In this document: positions 26,367 through 33,659 of the stretch, piece by piece | Layout: the number at the start of each line of letters is the position of its first letter | Position numbering within the stretch: position 1 is the first letter of the stretch | Source: Sulfurimonas sp. | GTDB lineage: Bacteria; Campylobacterota; Campylobacteria; Campylobacterales; Sulfurimonadaceae | Direction of reading: 5' to 3' | Assembly: GCF_023228785.1 (NCBI RefSeq) | Contig: NZ_JALOAN010000018.1 | Coordinates: 1 to 44,803, forward strand | Length of the DNA stretch: 44,803 nt | Notes under the pieces: model-generated | Told to the model about the DNA's origin: nothing | What the model saw: only the letters and a program-made list of their open reading frames with translations | Database searches by the model: none | Program-made: the position numbers and the translations under genes

Positions 26367-27227
26367 CTAATGTCCTCTTCCTAATAGTTCTGATGCTTCG
26401 ATAATAACTAAGAAGCCATCAGGATCATGCTCCTCCATTAAAGCTCTAAGTGCTGGGATTTTGTTGTTACTTATGACAAGCATCATAAGTTGTCTATCTT
26501 TTTGTTTTTCAAGACCTAATCCACTTAAAATAATCCCCTCTTTATCAAATCTTTTTACTATATGCTCACTTATAAGTTCTATTTTTTTCGATGATATATG
26601 AATCACTTTTTCAGTTGGGCGACCAGATATAAGTATATCCATGCTTCTTAAAGTCATATAAACAGCTATAAGACTCCATAAAGTGCTCTCAAAACTCTCA
26701 AATGCAACTCCAGCGCAAAGAACAATAAAAGTATCTAATGCAATTATCACATTTGACTCCTTTAAGTGCATTTTTTTTGCAATAATTCTAGCTACTATTG
26801 AAGGTCCACCAGCTGTTGCATTACCTGCAATAATAAAACCAAGACCTAAACCAATAAAAATACCACCAAATACACTAGCTAGGATAGATTCATTTGTCCA
26901 AGCTGATAATTGTAGATACTCATGAAAAAGATCTACTATAAAGGACGTAACTACAATAACATAAAGAGTTCTTATGGCAAAACCCTTTCCAATGTACTTG
27001 ATGCTCATAAGTACTAGAGGTGTATTTATGATAAACATTAGCACCCCCGTGGGAATACTAGTAAAGTGATTTAGTAAGATTGAAATACCTGGCGTTCCCC
27101 CTGAGACTATTTGGTTTGGAATTAGAAACATAACAACACCGGTTGCTAAAAGTGTGGCGCCTATAGTGATGTAGATGTAACGAAGAAACTCTTTTGGAAT
27201 GGGTGCATTAGCGAATTTATTTATCAA
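26367..27227 (-). CDS. YitT family membrane protein (DUF161/DUF2179)
   Basis: A 286-aa protein of the YitT family: about six N-terminal membrane helices (ATLLATGVVMFLIPNQIVSGGTPGISIL is the family's Gly-rich opening), then a soluble C-terminal DUF2179 domain (from about residue 205; LISEHIVKRFDKEGIILSGLGLEKQKDRQLMMLVISN). Molecular function of the family is unknown; transport has been suggested. TTG 27227 is chosen because AAAGG lies 8 nt upstream; a GTG at 27260 in the same frame would add 11 residues. It is convergent with dxs and divergent from the AMMECR1 gene. Confidence 0.8.
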   Translation of the reverse strand: MINKFANAPIPKEFLRYIYITIGATLLATGVVMFLIPNQIVSGGTPGISILLNHFTSIPTGVLMFIINTPLVLMSIKYIGKGFAIRTLYVIVVTSFIVDLFHEYLQLSAWTNESILASVFGGIFIGLGLGFIIAGNATAGGPSIVARIIAKKMHLKESNVIIALDTFIVLCAGVAFESFESTLWSLIAVYMTLRSMDILISGRPTEKVIHISSKKIELISEHIVKRFDKEGIILSGLGLEKQKDRQLMMLVISNNKIPALRALMEEHDPDGFLVIIEASELLGRGH

Positions 27228-27330
27228 AACAATAACCTTTAACTTATTACAGTGTGCCACTTGCAGATTAGTAAGGAAGTAGCTAGTTTAATTTTACAGA
27301 GGGTTGAAAAAGCCAAAATCAAATTTCAAA

Positions 27331-27339
27331 TGCTATAAT
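27331..27339 (+). promoter_or_regulatory. extended -10 promoter of the AMMECR1/MEMO genes
   Basis: TGCTATAAT is a perfect extended -10 (TGnTATAAT). It implies a leader of roughly 85-90 nt before the ATG at 27433, which has AGGAG at 27422-27426. A TTGAAA at 27304-27309 is too far upstream to be its -35. Confidence 0.6.
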
Positions 27340-27352
27340 AATTCAATACAAA

Positions 27353-27417
27353 TGAGATTTTTATTAGTAAAATTATATCGACACTATCAAATATGTGGCT
27401 GAAAATTACAAATCTCA
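27353..27417 (+). other. paired ends in the 5' leader of the AMMECR1 gene
   Basis: TGAGATTT at 27353-27360 and AAATCTCA at 27410-27417 form a perfect 8-bp inverted repeat enclosing 49 nt, inside the predicted leader and only 4 nt before the AGGAG ribosome site. The RNA could form a closed domain controlling translation. No known riboswitch class is recognised. Confidence 0.35.
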
Positions 27418-27432
27418 AACTAGGAGTACAAT

Positions 27433-28005
27433 ATGTTAGATGGCATAGTTATCTCTCTTGCAAAACACACACTTCTGCATCACTTCTCTAAAGAAGAGGC
27501 TATAGATAAACACAGGCTGTTAAAGCAATATCCACAACTCTCTCAAAAGAGAGCTTCTTTTGTTACATTGCATAAAAGAGGTGCTCTTCGTGGATGCATA
27601 GGTTCTATAATTGCCCATAGATCTCTCTATGATGATATAGTCTCAAACACTCTTATGAGTGCTTTTAGAGATAGTAGATTCTCGCCATTAAAAGAGGATG
27701 AACTTAGTGAGCTTAGTATTGAAGTCTCCATCTTAAGCAACCCTAAAGAGATAGAGTATAGTAGTTATGAAGAGTTAGTAAAGAAAATTACTCCAAATGA
27801 AGATGGGCTAATTTTAGAGTTTGATTCTTACCATGGTACTTTTTTACCTCAAGTGTGGCAACAGCTTCCAAAAACAAAAGATTTTTTAGAACACTTAAGT
27901 TTTAAAGCGGGTGCAGATCCTTCCATATACACGCAAAAGCCCAAAATCTTAAGATATAGAGTAGAAGCGATAGAAGCAGAATTTGATGAGATAGCATCGT
28001 TATAG
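27433..28005 (+). CDS. amrA: AmmeMemoRadiSam system protein A (AMMECR1 domain)
   Basis: 190-aa AMMECR1-domain protein. The family signature LRGCIG is present (GALRGCIGSIIAHRSLY, about residues 50-66), followed by DSRFSPLKEDELSELSIEVSIL and the C-terminal FLPQVWQQLP. It normally occurs with a MEMO-like protein and a radical SAM enzyme; here MEMO follows 23 bp later but the radical SAM gene is not in the window. Biochemical role is unresolved in bacteria; an RNA- or methyl-modification link has been proposed. The 5' leader is unusually long for this region. Confidence 0.9.
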   Translation: MLDGIVISLAKHTLLHHFSKEEAIDKHRLLKQYPQLSQKRASFVTLHKRGALRGCIGSIIAHRSLYDDIVSNTLMSAFRDSRFSPLKEDELSELSIEVSILSNPKEIEYSSYEELVKKITPNEDGLILEFDSYHGTFLPQVWQQLPKTKDFLEHLSFKAGADPSIYTQKPKILRYRVEAIEAEFDEIASL

Positions 28006-28028
28006 TATTTAATTTCTAAGGAGAGATT

Positions 28029-28811
28029 ATGAGACGAGAAATGAGCGTGGTTGGTTCTTTTTATCCAAGAGAGGCCAAAGATATTTTAAGATATTTTAAT
28101 AACTTCATTGCTTTATATGATGAGAATACTTCATTGGCTGATGTCAAAACAAAGGCTGTAATAGTTCCTCATGCTGGATATGTCTTCTCTGGATATACGG
28201 CAAATATTGCTTATAGGATCTTAGCAAAGAGTGGTGTGAAAAACTTTGTGGTTATCGGTCCATCGCATAGAGTTGCATTTGATGGGGTTAGTATGTGCGC
28301 ATCAGCAGAGTATCTTACTCCTTTTGGTCCAATTGCAAAAAGTGAGCTTATATATGAGGTACTAGAGAGAAATTTTGGATTGTCTGAAAAAATAACTCAC
28401 GCAGAACACTCAACTGAGGTGCAATTTCCTTTTATAAAACACTATATGAGTGATGCAAAAGTTGTTGAGTTAGTCTATGGGAAAGAGAGTGCTTCTTCTA
28501 TATCAAAGATGATAGATCTAGTTTTGGGTTTAGAAGATTGTGGAGTCATTATCAGTACAGATCTTAGCCATTTCTATAACGAAGAGTATGCCAATAGACT
28601 TGATAATATCTGCATAGAAGCTATACAAAAACTAGATCTCTCACTTTTGCATCAAGGATGTGAAGCTTGTGGGATTTTAGGAGTTGAAGCTATGATGATG
28701 AGTGTAAAAAAAGAGCAGCTTGAGCCAATTTTGCTTGACTACAGAACAAGCAGTGATGCTAGTGGAGATGAGAGTAGTGTGGTTGGTTATATGAGTGCTT
28801 GTTTTGTTTAG
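28029..28811 (+). CDS. amrB: AmmeMemoRadiSam system protein B (MEMO1 family)
   Basis: 260-aa MEMO-family protein related to extradiol dioxygenases. Metal-site-type residues seen: IVPHAGYVFSGYTA, IGPSHRV, HSTEVQFPFI, STDLSHF and CEACGILGV. Full length. It lies directly downstream of the AMMECR1 gene with AAGGAGAG before its ATG, so the two are co-transcribed. A binding or redox role together with AMMECR1 and the absent radical SAM partner is the family expectation; no reaction is established here. Convergent with pgeF (7-bp gap). Confidence 0.9.
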   Translation: MRREMSVVGSFYPREAKDILRYFNNFIALYDENTSLADVKTKAVIVPHAGYVFSGYTANIAYRILAKSGVKNFVVIGPSHRVAFDGVSMCASAEYLTPFGPIAKSELIYEVLERNFGLSEKITHAEHSTEVQFPFIKHYMSDAKVVELVYGKESASSISKMIDLVLGLEDCGVIISTDLSHFYNEEYANRLDNICIEAIQKLDLSLLHQGCEACGILGVEAMMMSVKKEQLEPILLDYRTSSDASGDESSVVGYMSACFV

Positions 28812-28818
28812 AAAGCTT

Positions 28819-29574
28819 TTAATCAAGCATCATAATAACACCAGCAAATCTTCCAGTTTCCTTAGAGGATCTGTAGGAGAAATATTTACTCTCTTTGCAG
28901 CAACTGCACTCCTTGCTTATCTCGATGTTTTGCTCTTTTATGCCAGAAGTTAGGAGTTGAGACTTTAAGATTTTAGTAAGATCTAAAAAAAGAGAATCAC
29001 CTCTTTGATCCATTGCAAATCCTAGATCTAGCTCTTGTGCAACTTGTCCAATCTCATGCCCAACCTCATAACAACAAACTCCTATAGTTGCACCTATTGT
29101 TACAACAATACCTTTTGCATCAGATCCAAAATCTTTTACAAAACTATCAACTACATTTTTTGCGATGTTTTGAAATGCTCCCTCTCTTCCTGCGTGAGCT
29201 ACAGCGATAACTCTTTTGCTCTCATCATAAAAAAGCAGAGGGCTGCAATCTGCTACCATTACCATAAGAGGGATATTTGTTTTGTTGGTTATGAGTGCAT
29301 CACAAGTTGGAGGGTTTGAGAAATCATCTTGTTTTTCTACTATATGAACTGTGCTAGAGTGGATCTGTTTCATATGAACAAGTGTTTCTTTCTTGTAGTT
29401 TAATCTAGAGGCTAAGATCTTGTGATTTTGTAAAACAGAGTCTATATTATCGCCTACATGAAAGGCTAGGTTTAACGAGTTATAGGGTGCTTTGCTAGAT
29501 CCACCATTTCTTGTAGTAAATGCGTGAATGAGTTTTGAGTCTTTCTTTAATCTTGGGCTTTGATCAATTTTCAT
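28819..29574 (-). CDS. pgeF: YfiH/PgeF family laccase-domain protein
   Basis: 251-aa multicopper-polyphenol-oxidase-like (DUF152) protein. Metal/catalytic residues are in HAFTTRNGGSS, HMKQIHSS, VADCSPLLFYD and VAHAGREG (His-Cys-His set). Bacterial members act on purine nucleosides or correct peptidoglycan precursors carrying Ser in place of Ala (PgeF); 'polyphenol oxidase' is an older label. ATG 29574 gives MKIDQSPRLKK; an upstream in-frame ATG at 29595 would add MFCYNYY and run through its likely -10 box. Divergent from ovoA with a 32-bp gap. Confidence 0.88.
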   Translation of the reverse strand: MKIDQSPRLKKDSKLIHAFTTRNGGSSKAPYNSLNLAFHVGDNIDSVLQNHKILASRLNYKKETLVHMKQIHSSTVHIVEKQDDFSNPPTCDALITNKTNIPLMVMVADCSPLLFYDESKRVIAVAHAGREGAFQNIAKNVVDSFVKDFGSDAKGIVVTIGATIGVCCYEVGHEIGQVAQELDLGFAMDQRGDSLFLDLTKILKSQLLTSGIKEQNIEISKECSCCKESKYFSYRSSKETGRFAGVIMMLD

Positions 29575-29580
29575 ATAATA

Positions 29581-29586
29581 ATTATA
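29581..29586 (-). promoter_or_regulatory. extended -10 box of pgeF
   Basis: On the minus strand the sequence reads TGCTATAAT, a perfect extended -10, with six bases between it and the pgeF ATG at 29574. The transcript would begin at or next to the ATG, implying a leaderless or nearly leaderless mRNA; no ribosome site is visible upstream. Confidence 0.45.
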
Positions 29587-29593
29587 GCAAAAC

Positions 29594-29600
29594 AAAAGGG
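29594..29600 (+). promoter_or_regulatory. ribosome binding site deciding the ovoA TTG start
   Basis: AAAAGGG with 6-nt spacing to TTG 29607. The upstream in-frame ATG at 29535 lies inside divergent pgeF and lacks such a site. Confidence 0.6.
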
Positions 29601-29606
29601 TTTAAT

Positions 29607-31721
29607 TTGAACAATCTTAGTATATATCCTCCTACGCTTGATGAGGGCACTATAGAGACAAAACGAGAAGAAATACTACAATATTTTAACAACACTTACA
29701 CACTTTTTGAGAAGGTTTTTGAGACTTTAAAAAGCGATGAGATCTTTTATAAAAAGTCAGAACCATCAAGACATCCAATGATCTTTTACTTCGGTCACAC
29801 AGCTACTTTTTTTATAAACAAACTTATACTTATGAAGATAATAGATAGACGTGTAGATGCTTCCTTTGAGTCCATCTTTGCAGTAGGCGTTGATGAGATG
29901 GCATGGGATGATGTGAACTCAAAAAACTATGCGTGGCCAAAGGTGCAAGAGGTTAGGGAATATAGATCTAAGGTTAAGGCTATTGTAGAAGATCTCATTT
30001 TAAACCTAGATCTAAAACTCCCAATAGAACAAAACTCTCCTATGTGGGTTATTTTGATGGGGATCGAGCATGAGCGGATCCATATAGAGACCTCACTTGT
30101 ACTTCACCGTCAGATGCCACTTGAAGATGTTGAGCGTGCAGAAGAATTTAAAATTTGTTCGCATAGCTCAGAGGCTCCAAAAAATGAGATGATAAAGATA
30201 GATGGTGCTTATATAAAGCTAGGGAAAAATACTCAACATAAGCTTTATGGTTGGGATAATGAGTATGGAACTTATGAAGAAGAGGTAGATGAGTTTAGAG
30301 TTTCCAAATATCTTGTAAGCAACGCTGAGTTTATGGAGTTTGTTGAGAGTGGTGCTTATGAGAGGGATGAGTTTTGGGATGAAGAGGGCTTGGAATATCT
30401 CAAAAACACAAAGGCGAAACATCCTGCTTTTTGGGTCAGTGAAGATGGAGTGTATAGATATAGAACTCTTTGTGAAGTTATTGATATGCCACTTGATTGG
30501 CCAGTAGATGTAAATGCTCTAGAGGCGGAAGCGTTTTGTAGATATAAGAGTAAAAAAGATGGAGCGCTTTTTGTTCTTCCTAGCGAAGCTGAATATAGAG
30601 CAATTTATGAGCAAGTTAATCTTCAAGATCTACCTGAATTTCATCAAAGTCGCGCAAATCTCAACTTTTATCATTATGCTAGTTCTTGCCCTGTAAATGA
30701 GTTTGGTTTTCACACAAAGAGTGGCGAGTCTATCTTTGATGTGGTGGGAAATGTTTGGCAGTGGAGTAGAACCCCTATGCGACCATTTGATGGGTTTAAA
30801 GTGCATGAGGCTTATGATGACTTCACAGCTCCAACATTTGATGAGAAACACGCACTTATAGTTGGATCTTCTTGGGCTAGTAGTGGAAACTTAATCATGA
30901 AGCACTCTCGATATGCTTTTAGAAAACACTTCCCTCAAAATGCAGGCTTTAGATATGTTATCTCAGAGAATCAAAATGAGAGTAAATCAGATATATATGA
31001 GAGTGATGAGTTAGTTTCACAATATTGTGAGTTTCAGTATGGAGATGAGTACTTTGGAGTTAAAAACTTTGCAAAAGAGTGTGCAAAGGTAGCGAGCGAA
31101 TTTAGCACAAACAAAACAAAAGCGCTAGATCTAGGATGTGCTACAACAAGAGCTAGTTTTGAACTTGCAAAGGAGTTTGATGAGGTTGAGGGGGTTGACT
31201 TCTCGGCTCGTTTTATTCAAGTGGGAGTAAGATTAAAAGAGAGAGGTTATGTTGCCTTTACATCTAAACTTGAGGGTGATCTCGTGCAAAATAAAAAGGT
31301 CACAATCAAAGAGTTAGGTTACGAGGGCATTGCTCATAAAGTCTCATTTTGGCAAGGTGATGCTTGTAATCTTAAAGCAAATCTAAACTCATATGACTTA
31401 GTTATGGCTACAAACCTCATAGACAGACTCTATAATCCAAAACTATTTTTAGAGACTATCCATGAGAGATTAAATAGCGATGGGATACTTATGATAACTT
31501 CTCCATATACATGGCAAGAGAGTTCAACTCAAAAAGAGATGTGGCTTGGTGGTTTCGTAGATGCTAAAGGCAATGAGGTAAGAACGCTAGATAGCTTAAA
31601 AGAGATACTCAGTGAAAACTTTGAACTTGTGCATCTTAGAGATATGGAGTTTGTTATAAAAGAGACAGCAAGAAAATTTCAACACACCATCGCACAATGC
31701 AGCATTTGGAAAAAGAAGTGA
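29607..31721 (+). CDS. ovoA: 5-histidylcysteine sulfoxide synthase/methyltransferase (OvoA-like)
   Basis: Bifunctional ovothiol enzyme: an iron-dependent sulfoxide synthase joins cysteine to the histidine imidazole, and a fused methyltransferase later makes the N-methyl group. 704 aa from TTG 29607. Order: DinB-like domain with RHPMIFYFGHT and the iron motif HERIHIE (H155, H159, E161), FGE-sulfatase domain (about 190-465; DEFRVSKYLVSNAEFMEF, VVGNVWQWSRTPMRPFDGF, RHFPQNAGFRYV-type ending KHFPQNAGFRYV), and a SAM methyltransferase (about 500-704) with LDLGCATTR. The domain fusion separates OvoA from EgtB. A PLP lyase gene of the expected OvoB type follows with overlap. Confidence 0.92.
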   Translation: MNNLSIYPPTLDEGTIETKREEILQYFNNTYTLFEKVFETLKSDEIFYKKSEPSRHPMIFYFGHTATFFINKLILMKIIDRRVDASFESIFAVGVDEMAWDDVNSKNYAWPKVQEVREYRSKVKAIVEDLILNLDLKLPIEQNSPMWVILMGIEHERIHIETSLVLHRQMPLEDVERAEEFKICSHSSEAPKNEMIKIDGAYIKLGKNTQHKLYGWDNEYGTYEEEVDEFRVSKYLVSNAEFMEFVESGAYERDEFWDEEGLEYLKNTKAKHPAFWVSEDGVYRYRTLCEVIDMPLDWPVDVNALEAEAFCRYKSKKDGALFVLPSEAEYRAIYEQVNLQDLPEFHQSRANLNFYHYASSCPVNEFGFHTKSGESIFDVVGNVWQWSRTPMRPFDGFKVHEAYDDFTAPTFDEKHALIVGSSWASSGNLIMKHSRYAFRKHFPQNAGFRYVISENQNESKSDIYESDELVSQYCEFQYGDEYFGVKNFAKECAKVASEFSTNKTKALDLGCATTRASFELAKEFDEVEGVDFSARFIQVGVRLKERGYVAFTSKLEGDLVQNKKVTIKELGYEGIAHKVSFWQGDACNLKANLNSYDLVMATNLIDRLYNPKLFLETIHERLNSDGILMITSPYTWQESSTQKEMWLGGFVDAKGNEVRTLDSLKEILSENFELVHLRDMEFVIKETARKFQHTIAQCSIWKKK

Positions 31722-32902
31722 AGTATAGTTTTAAAACACACTCAGATAGAGAGAACTCAAAGGCTGAGAAATATACTCTAAGAGAGGAGTTGTTTGGCAC
31801 TAAAGATGTGCTTCCTGCTTGGGTGGCTGATATGAATATAGATACACCTTATTTTGTACTAGAAGCAGTAAAAAAAAGATTAGAACATTCCATCATTGGC
31901 TATCAGTCGATGCCAGACAGTGCATTTGAAGCTCAAATAGAGTGGATGAAGAGTGAACATGGTATCTCTTATGCGCTAGAGGATCTGCTCTACTCTCACT
32001 CCGTTGTTGCATCTATGGATCTAGCGATCGATGCCTTTAGTGATGTGGGTGATAAAGTTATAGTACAAACTCCAATCTATCCTCCTTTTTTAGCAAGTCT
32101 AAAGGAGCAAAAAAGAGAAGTTTTAAATAATCCTCTTGTGCAAGGTAGTGATGGAAAATATAGTTTTGATATAGAAGATCTTAGATCTAAGATAGATGAG
32201 AGGACTAAACTTTTACTTCTTTGTTCTCCTCATAATCCAGTTGGTAGAGCGTGGAGAAGAGAAGAACTTGAAGAGATTTTAGAACTCTGTTTAGAACATA
32301 ACATCGTAGTTTTTAGCGATGAGATCCACTCAGATCTAGTCTATGCACCAAACAAGCACATCCCTTTTGCATCGCTAAGTCAAAAGGCTAGAGATATCAC
32401 CATAACAGCCATAGGAGTTGGAAAAACATTCAATATGGCAGGTTTTGCGATGAGTAGTGTTGCCATTGCAAACAAAGATCTCAAAGAAAGATTCCTTAAA
32501 AGTTATCATAGAGTGCATATTGGGCAAGGTAGTGTTTTGTCGCAAGTGGCTTTTGAGACCGCTTATAGAGAAGGCAAAGAGTGGTTAGGGGAGTTAAAAG
32601 TTCATCTCTGGGGCAATTATGAGCTACTTGTAGAGGTTTGTAAAAAACATAAAAATATCATAAAAGTTATACCAATAGAGGCAACTTACCTTGCATGGCT
32701 TGATTGTCGAGGCTTAGGGCTAAGTAACAGGAAAATAAAAGAGTTTTTTGTAAAAGAGGCAAAGTTAGGGCTTAATACGGGACTTAGTTTTTCAAAAGAG
32801 GGCAGTGGCTTTATGAGGTTAAATTTTGGAGTTAGTCGTGATGAGATGCAAGAGATTGTTAAAAGATTAGATGGGGCTTTGTTAAAGTTTAGCAATGAGT
32901 GA
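31718..32902 (+). CDS. ovoB: MalY/PatB-type PLP C-S lyase, probable OvoB
   Basis: 394-aa fold-type I PLP enzyme. GTG 31718 overlaps the ovoA stop (GTGA) and gives MKYSFKTHSDRENSKAEKY, matching the usual MalY/PatB N-terminus; an ATG at 31697 is an alternative. The PLP lysine is K236 in IGVGKTFNMAGFAMSS; also PAWVADMNIDTP, CSPHNPVGR and FSDEIHSDL. This family cleaves C-S bonds of cysteine conjugates. Ovothiol synthesis needs such a lyase to split the sulfoxide made by OvoA, and OvoB was assigned to PLP lyases. The symbol rests on position behind ovoA; sequence alone would also fit cystathionine beta-lyase. Confidence 0.82.
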   Translation: MKYSFKTHSDRENSKAEKYTLREELFGTKDVLPAWVADMNIDTPYFVLEAVKKRLEHSIIGYQSMPDSAFEAQIEWMKSEHGISYALEDLLYSHSVVASMDLAIDAFSDVGDKVIVQTPIYPPFLASLKEQKREVLNNPLVQGSDGKYSFDIEDLRSKIDERTKLLLLCSPHNPVGRAWRREELEEILELCLEHNIVVFSDEIHSDLVYAPNKHIPFASLSQKARDITITAIGVGKTFNMAGFAMSSVAIANKDLKERFLKSYHRVHIGQGSVLSQVAFETAYREGKEWLGELKVHLWGNYELLVEVCKKHKNIIKVIPIEATYLAWLDCRGLGLSNRKIKEFFVKEAKLGLNTGLSFSKEGSGFMRLNFGVSRDEMQEIVKRLDGALLKFSNE

Positions 32903-33305
32903 TTTAGAAAAAATAGAGTCTTTTATAGATAAGCATCATGTTTTAAGTTTAGCAACTAGCGATGGAGATGAACTTAGTGTTTGTAGCCTTTTTTATGTTT
33001 ATGAAGATCAATGTTTTGTGGTGGCGAGTAGCGATGATACTACACATATAAAACACATTTTAAAAAACCAAAAAGTAGCAGGAAATATTCTTTTAGAGAC
33101 AAAAGAAGTAGGAAAGATCCAAGGAGTGCAGTTTCAAGGAAGTTTTACAATGCTTGAAGATAAGAATTTAAAAAAACTATATTTTAAAAAGTTTCCCTAT
33201 GCAATTGCAATGAGGGCGAAACTTTGGGAGATAAAAGTTAGTTATTTTAAGTTGACTGACAATAGGTTAGGGTTTGGTAAAAAGATTATTTGGCAGGAGT
33301 CTTAA
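32895..33305 (+). CDS. pyridoxamine 5'-phosphate oxidase-like flavin-fold protein
   Basis: 136-aa split beta-barrel protein like the YhbP/PNPOx-related family. Seen: IDKHHVLSLATSDGDELSVCSLFYVYEDQCFVVASSDDTTHIKHI, the common start of these domains, and a C-terminal KVSYFKLTDN. It is too short and lacks the tail of true PdxH, so it is not a confident PNP oxidase; binding of FMN, F420 or heme is possible. It overlaps the ovoB gene by 8 bp and is the third gene of the ovothiol operon, suggesting a redox role there, by context only. Confidence 0.75.
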   Translation: MSDLEKIESFIDKHHVLSLATSDGDELSVCSLFYVYEDQCFVVASSDDTTHIKHILKNQKVAGNILLETKEVGKIQGVQFQGSFTMLEDKNLKKLYFKKFPYAIAMRAKLWEIKVSYFKLTDNRLGFGKKIIWQES

Positions 33306-33459
33306 GCTCAAATAGTGAGCATTCGGTTCCACTACTTTGAAAAACCACAATAGATGGAATCTGTGCAGACTTGAATCCATAAGCTCTACATCCATGAGGC
33401 TGTTTTTTTTCCCAAGTAACATAATAAAATTTACATCTTCTACAATTTATTCTTTTCAT
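33286..33459 (-). CDS. 57-residue Cys-containing conserved-looking protein
   Basis: A small gene read from ATG 33459 (MKRINCRRCKFYYVTW) to TAA at 33286. It has C6-x2-C9, C24 and C47, a plausible four-Cys metal or redox site, and a GFKSAQIPSIVVFQSSG core. Very similar short proteins, which I recall annotated by mistake as uracil-DNA glycosylase, occur in Campylobacterota. Its 3' end overlaps the PNPOx-like gene by 20 bp in the opposite direction. Function unknown. AAAG-type purine-rich bases precede the ATG. Confidence 0.75.
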   Translation of the reverse strand: MKRINCRRCKFYYVTWEKKQPHGCRAYGFKSAQIPSIVVFQSSGTECSLFELKTPAK

Positions 33460-33540
33460 CTATCTTTCTTTGTTTAAGTATGGAATATTAGCATATTAGG
33501 TAAAATAAACAACTTATTTCAAGATAAAAAGTTTCCCTAG

Positions 33541-33561
33541 TTCCAATGCTCTGCGTTGGAA
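33541..33561. repeat. REP-like palindromic hairpin, copy 2
   Basis: Exact reverse complement of the hairpin at 102-122: arms TTCCAA/TTGGAA around TGCTCTGCG. The flank ACTCATATAT mirrors the flank of copy 1. It is 30 bp from an inverted relative at 33591-33611. Confidence 0.75.
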
Positions 33562-33590
33562 CTCATATATGTGTTTATAGTATATATAAA

Positions 33591-33611
33591 CTCCCACGCG
33601 GAGCATGGGAG
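33591..33611. repeat. REP-like palindromic hairpin, variant copy 3
   Basis: Arms CTCCCA/TGGGAG around CGCGGAGCA. The centre matches copy 1 with one change (CGCAGAGCA), while the arm bases have changed together so pairing is kept. Opposite orientation to copy 2, giving a doublet of about 70 bp, like bacterial interspersed mosaic elements. Confidence 0.7.
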
Positions 33612-33659
33612 CCAAAAGGGTACCCCTTGAGGGTGTGAAATAAAATTAAGGAATATAAT

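Noticed and set aside
33612..33645. Small palindrome AAGGGTACCCCTT after the REP doublet as a terminator
   Set aside because: The stem is only five base pairs and no T-run follows; it lies in the dut leader.
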